41,405 bases of DNA from an uncultured Lachnospiraceae bacterium. Lineage in GTDB: Bacteria; Bacillota; Clostridia; Lachnospirales; Lachnospiraceae. The stretch covers positions 1 through 41,405 of the forward strand of contig CAMWLJ010000025.1 of the NCBI GenBank assembly GCA_947175055.1, read 5' to 3'. The position numbers and the translations under genes are program-made. This document shows positions 35,893 to 41,405 of this stretch, one piece after another. The first letter of the stretch is position 1; every line of letters begins with the position of its first letter. Under the pieces are notes generated by a model that was not told where the DNA came from, ran no database searches, and was given only the letters and a program-made list of their open reading frames with translations.

Positions 35893-36639
35893 ATGTTATT
35901 GGAGAACAAGGTCGCGGTTGTGACAGGGGGAAGCCGCGGTATCGGGTATGCGACAGTGGAAGCATTTATCAAAGAGGGGGCGAAGGTGGTGTTGTGTGCG
36001 AGCCGCCAGGAGACTGCGGACAAAGCGGTGGGTAAGCTGAAGGAAGCCTGCCCGGATGCGGCAGTGGAAGGCATCTGGCCGGATCTGTCTGATTACAGTG
36101 CGGTGAAAGCGGCCATTGACGCTGTTGTGGAGAAATATGGCCGAATCGATATCCTGGTCAACAATGCGGGCGTTTCGGAGAGCACGCCTTTTGCACAGTA
36201 TACGGCAGAGAAGTTTGCGGAGGTCATGGATCTGAACGTGAAAGGTGTGTTCAATTGTTCCCGAGCAGCCAGTGAACATATGGTCGCGGCGGGAAGCGGT
36301 GTGATCCTGAATACGTCTTCTATGGTGAGTCAGTACGGACAGCCTGCAGGGATCGCTTACCCTACTTCTAAATTTGCAGTGAATGGGTTTACGCTTTCCC
36401 TGGCGCGAGAGTTGGGGCCAAAGGGCGTGAGAGTCAATGCGGTGGCGCCTGGCATCACTTATACGGATATGATGCGTTCCGTGCCGAAGGAAGTGATCGA
36501 GCCAATGATCGCGCAGATTCCGCTGCGCCGTATGGGACAGCCGGAAGATATCGCCAACGCTTTCGTATTTCTGGCATCAGATATGGCATCCTATATCAGC
36601 GGTGAAGTGCTTCATGTAGACGGACTGGCAAGAAGCTGA
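35893..36639 (+). CDS. short-chain dehydrogenase/reductase, BaiA/FabG-like
   Basis: 248 residues from the ATG at 35893 with AAGGAGGG eight bases upstream. Rossmann fold: cofactor loop TGGSRGIG (11-18), NNAG (90-93), catalytic Ser143, Tyr156 and Lys160 (IAYPTSK), and a C-terminal GEVLHVDG. Length and overall pattern resemble the bile-acid 3-alpha-hydroxysteroid dehydrogenase BaiA and FabG. After the second strand it has Ala36-Ser37-Arg38 where BaiA has an acidic residue, and Arg there usually means NADP(H). The substrate is therefore open: a steroid, sugar or acyl keto group. A LysR regulator gene follows on the same strand and may control it. Confidence 0.92.
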   Translation: MLLENKVAVVTGGSRGIGYATVEAFIKEGAKVVLCASRQETADKAVGKLKEACPDAAVEGIWPDLSDYSAVKAAIDAVVEKYGRIDILVNNAGVSESTPFAQYTAEKFAEVMDLNVKGVFNCSRAASEHMVAAGSGVILNTSSMVSQYGQPAGIAYPTSKFAVNGFTLSLARELGPKGVRVNAVAPGITYTDMMRSVPKEVIEPMIAQIPLRRMGQPEDIANAFVFLASDMASYISGEVLHVDGLARS

Positions 36640-36738
36640 GAATGATATTCCCCACATGTGAGCACGATCCAGGGCAGTCGGGATCATAACACTGAAGGTA
36701 AAGCAGGGCGTCTGTCGGCAAGCGATAGAATTGAGGGT

Positions 36739-37677
36739 ATGGAAACAGTGAACAATCTGGAATATTATAAAGTATTCTATCATGTGGCCAGAGCGGGCAG
36801 CTTGACTGTGGCGGCCGGAGAGCTGCATATCTCTCAGCCGGCAGTCAGCCAGTCCGTAAAGCAGTTGGAGACGGCCCTGGGAGTGAAGCTTTTTGCCAGA
36901 GCGGCCAAAGGCGTGCGGTTGACGACGGAAGGTGAACTGCTCTACGGCTATGTGGCGAAGGGATACGAGCAGATCGTACTGGGGGAGCAGAAACTTAGGC
37001 AGATGTTAGACCTGGAGCTGGGAGAGATTCATATCGGCGCCAGTGATATGACACTGCAGTTCTATCTGCTTCCTTATCTGGAGAAGTTTCATGAGGAATA
37101 TCCGGAGGTACGGGTGGTAGTCAGCAATGCGCCCACACCGGAAACCCTTTCAAATCTGCAGGACAATAAGATTGACTTCGGCGTAGTCAGTACACCTTTT
37201 GAGAACAGGAGCGGCCTGCAGACAAATGTCGTGCGGGAGATTGAGGATGTCTTTGTGGCAGGGCGGAAATTTATGCAGTACAAGTATCGCATGCTGGATC
37301 TGCAGGAGTTAGAGCATATGCCGCTGATCTGTCTGGAAGGGGTCACCAGCACCAGAAGCTGTATGGAAGCCTTTTTACACAAGAACGGGGTACGGATACG
37401 GCCGGAATTTGAACTGGCGACCAGTGACATGATCGTTCAGTTTGCGCTGCGCAATCTGGGTGTGGGATGTGTGGTCAAAGATTTTGCGAAGGCCTGTCTG
37501 GAGGATGGCCGTCTGTTTGAACTGCGGTTTAATCAGATCATTCCTAAGAGACATTTCTGCGTGGTGACCAATCCGAGAAGCCCGTTGTCGGTGGCGGCGG
37601 AACATATGTTGAGATTATTTGCGATAGAGAAGTGTGAGAGGCAGAAAAGGGACATAGATTATAAGAAAGGGATATAG
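36739..37677 (+). CDS. LysR-family transcriptional regulator
   Basis: 312 residues if started at the ATG 36739, which fits the family N-terminus (NLEYYKVFYHVARAGSLTVAA); GAGGG is only one base upstream, so a GTG at 36748, ten bases from it, is an alternative. Winged helix at about 5-65 with the recognition segment LHISQPAVSQSVKQLE. Periplasmic-binding-like effector domain at about 93-300 (GEIHIGASDMTLQFYLLPYL, then NKIDFGVVSTPFE). The effector is unknown. It follows the SDR gene on the same strand rather than divergent, which is less usual for LysR regulators. Confidence 0.93.
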   Translation: METVNNLEYYKVFYHVARAGSLTVAAGELHISQPAVSQSVKQLETALGVKLFARAAKGVRLTTEGELLYGYVAKGYEQIVLGEQKLRQMLDLELGEIHIGASDMTLQFYLLPYLEKFHEEYPEVRVVVSNAPTPETLSNLQDNKIDFGVVSTPFENRSGLQTNVVREIEDVFVAGRKFMQYKYRMLDLQELEHMPLICLEGVTSTRSCMEAFLHKNGVRIRPEFELATSDMIVQFALRNLGVGCVVKDFAKACLEDGRLFELRFNQIIPKRHFCVVTNPRSPLSVAAEHMLRLFAIEKCERQKRDIDYKKGI

Positions 37678-37682
37678 GTAGA

Positions 37683-38288
37683 ATGATCACGACGATTATA
37701 TTCGATATCGGAAATGTGCTGGCCGGCTTTTGCTGGAAAGAGCACTATGAGCGTTTTGGATATGATGACAAGATGGTGGAGCGTATCGCGAAGGCGACGG
37801 TGAGGCATCCTGCATGGAATGAATTTGATAGAGGAGATATGCGCCTGGAGGAGATCGTACAGGCTTTCATAGAGTCGGATCCGGAGATCGAGCAGGATAT
37901 CCGGAAGACACTGGAAGATGTGAGCACCATGATCAAGCGATATGAGTATGCAATTCCGTGGATCAGGGAGCTTAAGAGCAAGGGATACCGGGTACTGTAT
38001 TTGTCAAATTTTTCTGAAAAAGCAGAGACAGATTGTGCCCATGCACTGGATTTCATCCCTTATATGGACGGTGGTATTCTCTCTTATCAGGAGAAGATCA
38101 TCAAGCCGATGCCGGAGATCTACCAGCTGTTGATCGACCGCTACAGCCTTGTGCCGGAGGAGTGTGTCTTTATGGACGATACGCCGGCGAACCTGGCCGG
38201 GGCGGCGAAGTTTGGTATTCACACGATTCATTTTCAGGATCGGGAGCAGGCGATCGAAGAGCTGCGTAAGCTGGGTGTAGATGCGTGA
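37683..38288 (+). CDS. HAD-superfamily hydrolase (subfamily IA)
   Basis: 201 residues. Motif I IFDIGNVL with nucleophile Asp8 and Gly at the +2 position, as in YihX-type sugar phosphatases, motif II LYLSNFS, motif III Lys in KIIKPMPEIY, and motif IV FMDDTPANL. A helical cap lies at about 15-90. Probably a cytoplasmic phosphatase for a small phosphorylated metabolite. It begins five bases after the LysR gene and likely shares its transcript. A weak terminator follows at 38299. Confidence 0.9.
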   Translation: MITTIIFDIGNVLAGFCWKEHYERFGYDDKMVERIAKATVRHPAWNEFDRGDMRLEEIVQAFIESDPEIEQDIRKTLEDVSTMIKRYEYAIPWIRELKSKGYRVLYLSNFSEKAETDCAHALDFIPYMDGGILSYQEKIIKPMPEIYQLLIDRYSLVPEECVFMDDTPANLAGAAKFGIHTIHFQDREQAIEELRKLGVDA

Positions 38289-38298
38289 TAAGTTCCAG

Positions 38299-38323
38299 AG
38301 GATCTTGGTTCGGGATCTTTTTT
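38299..38323 (+). terminator. intrinsic terminator after the HAD gene
   Basis: AGGATCTT and GGGATCTT pair (with G-T wobbles) around a GGTTC loop and run into TTTTTT at 38318-38323. It lies between the HAD gene and the convergent kinase gene. Confidence 0.55.
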
Positions 38324-38341
38324 GTCTGATCCTGCGTGCTT

Positions 38342-39640
38342 TTAGGGACGTAACGGCATTGCAAGGAAAAAGGTGGCCCCGCCGCTTTCTGTATCTTTTG
38401 CCCCGACGTCTGCGGACAAGAATCCTGCCAGTTCTTTTGCTATGCTCAGTCCAAGACCAAAATGAGACTTGTCTGTATGAGACTTATCGGCACAATAGAA
38501 GCGGTCAAAAATGTAAGGTCTGTCCTCAGCAGAAATACCTTGTCCGTGATCGATAACAGAAATCGTTACAGATTTACGTGACAGGATGGCTTTTATCTGG
38601 ATCGGTGCCTGCGTTTTAGAATGCGAAATGGCATTATCCATGAAAATGCTTAAGATCTGAAAGAGGCATTCCTTGTCAGTGTATAGAAGGGGAAAGTGGA
38701 TATCCATAAAATCTGCATCTAAAGGCATTCCTTTCCGGTGGCAGACCGGTTCATAAGCTTCATAGAGTAAGATCAGCAAAGTATCAATATTTACCATTGT
38801 CTTATTGAGACTGCGTGTCCCGGAATCTGAGGAAGCCAGTAAAAGCATATCTTTGATCAACTTTGACATGCGCATGGTTTCTGCATCTATAATGTTCGCG
38901 GCCTTTTGGATATCTGGTATGCCGCCGCTTGATCTGTTTATTTTGTCATTGTTGGCAAGTATGACTGCAAGCGGCGCTTTCAGTTCATGGGAGGCAGATG
39001 CGATAAAACTTTTCTGGCTTTTTAATACTTTTTCGGTCGGCGCTATAGCGTGTTTCAGCAGAAAACGGCTTGCAATTACGACACTGAATAGGGAGAGGAA
39101 CCATAGCAGTATATACAAAGGCAGTTGTCTCCCGATCAGTTCAAAAGGTGCTTTTTGCCGTTGCAGCAGACTTAAATAAAACAGGGTTCCGTTTTTGTCA
39201 ACGACAGTAGCCGGTATGCCCCAATAGTTATCATGGGAACAGCCGGAAAAAGATAAAATCCCGTTTTGTGTCGTAGTCATGGCCTGATCTAGTGCTGTGA
39301 CAGATCCTTCATTTGCTTTCTCGGTAAATTGCCTTAACAAAAAGGTGATATCGGTTGGAAATGTGAGAGAACTTTGATAAATGACATTTCCACGAGTATC
39401 TTTTAACATGGCAAAAATGGAATGGTCATCTTCGTAGGGCCAAATGACCGCCTGCGGGCTTTTTTCCGGATTTTCCAGCTCGTAGAGCATCAGCATGGAA
39501 AGCCGCTCGAAGAAGATGCTATCGTTTTTACGTTCATTATCAAGGAAATCCTTGCATAGAATGCCGATAATGACAGTTATGGTAGCCATAATGGAACTGA
39601 TAAAGATAAGATGCAGTTTCTTGTATAAATGTTCCAGCAT
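38342..39640 (-). CDS. sensor histidine kinase
   Basis: 432 residues. TM1 at about 10-30, an extracellular domain of about 140 residues, TM2 at about 173-195, HisKA with His218 (SASHELKAPLAVILA), and HATPase with N box DNAISHS, G1 DHGQGIS and G2 HFGLGLSIA. There is no clear HAMP domain; a short linker joins TM2 to HisKA. Start at 39640 has GGAGGG six bases upstream. It begins one base after the response regulator stop, so the pair is translated together. The signal is unknown. The divergent lipoprotein gene at 40481 is the obvious candidate target or partner. Confidence 0.93.
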   Translation of the reverse strand: MLEHLYKKLHLIFISSIMATITVIIGILCKDFLDNERKNDSIFFERLSMLMLYELENPEKSPQAVIWPYEDDHSIFAMLKDTRGNVIYQSSLTFPTDITFLLRQFTEKANEGSVTALDQAMTTTQNGILSFSGCSHDNYWGIPATVVDKNGTLFYLSLLQRQKAPFELIGRQLPLYILLWFLSLFSVVIASRFLLKHAIAPTEKVLKSQKSFIASASHELKAPLAVILANNDKINRSSGGIPDIQKAANIIDAETMRMSKLIKDMLLLASSDSGTRSLNKTMVNIDTLLILLYEAYEPVCHRKGMPLDADFMDIHFPLLYTDKECLFQILSIFMDNAISHSKTQAPIQIKAILSRKSVTISVIDHGQGISAEDRPYIFDRFYCADKSHTDKSHFGLGLSIAKELAGFLSADVGAKDTESGGATFFLAMPLRP

Positions 39641-39641
39641 T

Positions 39642-40319
39642 TTAGCCCTCCAATTTATAACCTGATCCGTATACCGTTTTGATTTCGCAGACGCTTCCTA
39701 TCTCACGCAATCGTTTTCTGAGAAACGAAATATAATTATCCACGTTTCCGGGTGCGATATCCGTATCGGTTCCCCAGACCTTGTAGATCAGCTGTTCTCT
39801 AAAGATGAGAGACCGAGGATGGCTGATAAAAACGGATAATACATTAGATTCTCTTGCAGTTAAGAGCAGGGAATCTGTACCGCATGACAGGATATGTTCG
39901 GCCTGGTTGAAAGACAGGTCGGAGAAACAGGTATATGTTTCCTGCCGGATCTCTGTTGGCCGTCTGATCAATGCCCTGATGCGTGCAAGCAGTTCTGGTA
40001 TATGAAAAGGCTTTACCAGATAATCATCGGCACCGTTATCCAACCCTTCTATCCTGTCGTTTATTTCTGACATCCCCGTAATGATAATGACAGGGATCGC
40101 AATTTCTTTCCGGCGCATGGCCTTAATGATCGTCATTCCGTCAATGATGGGGAGCATGCGGTCAATGACTGCCAGGTCATAACAATATTCCGTATTTAGT
40201 GCATGGAGCATGGCGGTTTCTCCATCGTGGCAGCAGTCAACTATATAACCGGTTTTTTGCAGTTCATCCTGTATGGAACTGCAAAGTTCTGTATCATCTT
40301 CAAGCAATAGTATTTTCAT
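39642..40319 (-). CDS. OmpR-family response regulator
   Basis: 225 residues from the ATG at 40319, preceded by AGAGGA about nine bases upstream; an upstream start at 40340 is less likely. Receiver domain with LLLEDD, phosphoacceptor Asp53 (AVIDRMLPIIDG), IIITGMS and LVKPFH. Winged helix at about 130-225 (LLTARESNVLSVF, NVDNYISFLRKRLRE, then TVYGSGYKLEG). Its kinase follows directly. The intergenic region to the divergent lipoprotein gene carries a 10-bp inverted repeat at 40381/40424 that may be its operator. Confidence 0.95.
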   Translation of the reverse strand: MKILLLEDDTELCSSIQDELQKTGYIVDCCHDGETAMLHALNTEYCYDLAVIDRMLPIIDGMTIIKAMRRKEIAIPVIIITGMSEINDRIEGLDNGADDYLVKPFHIPELLARIRALIRRPTEIRQETYTCFSDLSFNQAEHILSCGTDSLLLTARESNVLSVFISHPRSLIFREQLIYKVWGTDTDIAPGNVDNYISFLRKRLREIGSVCEIKTVYGSGYKLEG

Positions 40320-40380
40320 ACGCGCAGATCCTCTTTCCACGGTGTCCCTTTTTTCTATATTAATATAGCAGTTAATTCTA

Positions 40381-40433
40381 TAAAAATCCTCTAAAAAGCG
40401 ATGTTTAAATCGATTCCGGCTACAGGATTTTTA
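40381..40433. promoter_or_regulatory. 10-bp inverted repeat in the divergent control region
   Basis: TAAAAATCCT (40381-40390) and AGGATTTTTA (40424-40433) are perfect inverted copies separated by 33 bases, between the response regulator and lipoprotein genes. They may be paired operator sites serving both directions. Confidence 0.5.
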
Positions 40434-40480
40434 AAGGACTTTGCAGTTATGATGGAAAAAACAGAAAGGAAGTTTTGAGT

Positions 40481-41149
40481 ATGAAAAATCAAAAAATGTG
40501 GGAAAGTCTCGTGATTGGACTGTGCCTGTCAGTTCTTACAGGATGCGGTGCCGGAGCAGATGAAAAGACAGAGGGCGAGCAGATGTATGAAACAGAGTAT
40601 CAAAGCGGCGTATTTGATGATGAGGAGATGGATGCAGAGGAAAATGATAACACTGCTCCTGAAGCAGACCAGGTAGATCAGGCGGATGGCAATGGCGGTC
40701 AGGAAAACGAAGACAATTCCCTGCCGGACGGGAACGGAACAAACGGAGCGGATGCTGGGCAGGAGAAACAGAAACATACCACAGCAGATGGTATAGCTGA
40801 GAAAGTGGATGCGAACAGTCTGTATACGTCGGCGGCTTTGACAGGGAGCGTGGTGGAGTTTTCGGACGGCGGTTGTACGGTAAGCGTTGATGTAACGGAA
40901 GATGATGGAAAAACCGTCGTAAGTGCGGCACCTGGGTACGAAAGCGAGGATACTAATGTAATGGTGACATATGAAGAGGAATGCGTGGTCCAGATCGCAA
41001 CCATCTATACCTCAGCCGAGATTGCAGAATTGGAGCAGGCGTCTGTTGCTGACATCAAGAAGCAGACAAGTGTTATCATCTATGGAAGCTATACAGATAC
41101 ACAGCATGTATCGGCGACTAAGATCATCATATGTCAGAGGACAGCCTGA
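40481..41149 (+). CDS. small lipoprotein beside a two-component system
   Basis: 222 residues from the ATG at 40481 with AAGGAAG nine bases upstream. Signal peptide with lipobox LTGC (SVLTGCGAG), so lipid-anchored outside the membrane. Residues about 25-105 are an acidic, Asp/Glu/Asn/Gly-rich linker of low complexity; the C-terminal 115 residues are a small beta-rich domain (LTGSVVEFSDGGCTVSV, then VMVTYEEECVVQIATIY, and HVSATKIIICQ). I do not recognise the family. It is divergent from the kinase/regulator pair and probably regulated by it, or it feeds back as a surface sensor. Confidence 0.82.
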   Translation: MKNQKMWESLVIGLCLSVLTGCGAGADEKTEGEQMYETEYQSGVFDDEEMDAEENDNTAPEADQVDQADGNGGQENEDNSLPDGNGTNGADAGQEKQKHTTADGIAEKVDANSLYTSAALTGSVVEFSDGGCTVSVDVTEDDGKTVVSAAPGYESEDTNVMVTYEEECVVQIATIYTSAEIAELEQASVADIKKQTSVIIYGSYTDTQHVSATKIIICQRTA

Positions 41150-41405
41150 ACAGGAGGCATTGTATTTGAAATATATGATACAACCATTTCCGGACATGGT
41201 ATAATGGGCGTTAGATCAAATAAAAGCCCGTTTTGGTTATACATGGATCATTACATGTCCAAATCCGGCGAAACAGTAAGAAGCTGCATCTTGTATATGG
41301 AAGCGGGATACAATGCATTTAAGCTGATAAGATGAACTGGAGGGACGCACTTCAAACATTACATGATGCAGCCTGAAAGACCTTTTCTCCATGCTGCATG
41401 GGAAT
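41150..41405. other. end-of-window region with an extended -10 promoter, no gene seen
   Basis: TGGTATAAT (TATAAT at 41200-41205) is a good extended -10 on the plus strand. TTGTAT (41160-41165) and ATACAA (41178-41183) form a small inverted repeat before it. No convincing coding frame is visible up to the window edge; a gene may begin beyond it. Confidence 0.4.

Noticed and set aside
36658-36738. N-terminal extension of the LysR regulator from GTG 36658
   Set aside because: No ribosome site, and the LysR winged helix normally starts within a few residues of the N-terminus.
41243-41335. 30-codon ATG frame near the right edge
   Set aside because: No ribosome binding site and too short to support; noted only as unexplained sequence.

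Overview
The window looks like chromosomal DNA of a spore-forming Clostridia, most likely Lachnospiraceae. The reasons are the strong AGGAGG-type ribosome binding sites, the presence of DUF5716/DUF5717-type proteins (families I know from Lachnospiraceae), a CIRCE heat-shock operator, an apparent NiCo riboswitch, sporulation-type promoters and SpoIID-like enzymes. No rRNA, tRNA, CRISPR array or intact mobile element was seen. Everything here is read by eye; no database search was run.

Layout. 1-840: decayed mobile-element DNA, with an unrecognised ORF, a long inverted repeat and the C-terminal scrap of a tyrosine integrase. 992-3380: CIRCE operator, promoter, htpG (Hsp90 with an acidic insert) and a shared terminator. 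3405-4670 (minus): a SpoIID-like, peptidoglycan-binding protein without signal peptide, behind a sigma-K-like promoter. 4838-13547: a compact operon of DUF5717 protein, a small divergent Hsp70-like DUF5716 protein, a TPR-like protein and a coiled-coil membrane protein, ending in purB by a 4-bp overlap. 13594-17873: a two-component operon (exported DxDxDG protein, response regulator, kinase, membrane-anchored accessory protein). It is followed by six 11-bp phased repeats and a fused amidase/polysaccharide deacetylase (17980-19374).

19383-25606: AraC regulator divergent from a GH2 beta-galactosidase and a GH20 hexosaminidase, a cytoplasmic glycan-degradation locus. 25715-27632: XRE/GyrI-like regulator, then a long leader with a large inverted repeat and a NiCo-type riboswitch in front of a cation diffusion facilitator. 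27743-31390: a secreted DUF5722-like glycosidase and a second leaderless SpoIID-like protein with two peptidoglycan-binding and two identical LysM domains. 31637-34145: heavy-metal P1B ATPase and ArsR-type sensor separated by three hairpins. 34311-38288: purA, a BaiA-like short-chain dehydrogenase with a long leader, a LysR regulator and a HAD hydrolase. 38342-41149: a minus-strand response regulator/kinase pair divergent from a small lipoprotein gene.

How the genes may work together. Two themes stand out. One is cell-envelope and spore peptidoglycan remodelling: the two SpoIID-like proteins share an AACT-N16-CATANNNTA promoter, and the amidase/deacetylase fusion lies beside a WalRK-like operon. 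The other is an uncharacterised chaperone-like operon centred on a reduced Hsp70. The best candidates for undescribed biology are the DUF5717/DUF5716 operon, the leaderless SpoIID pair, and the phased-repeat control region with its fused cell-wall enzyme.
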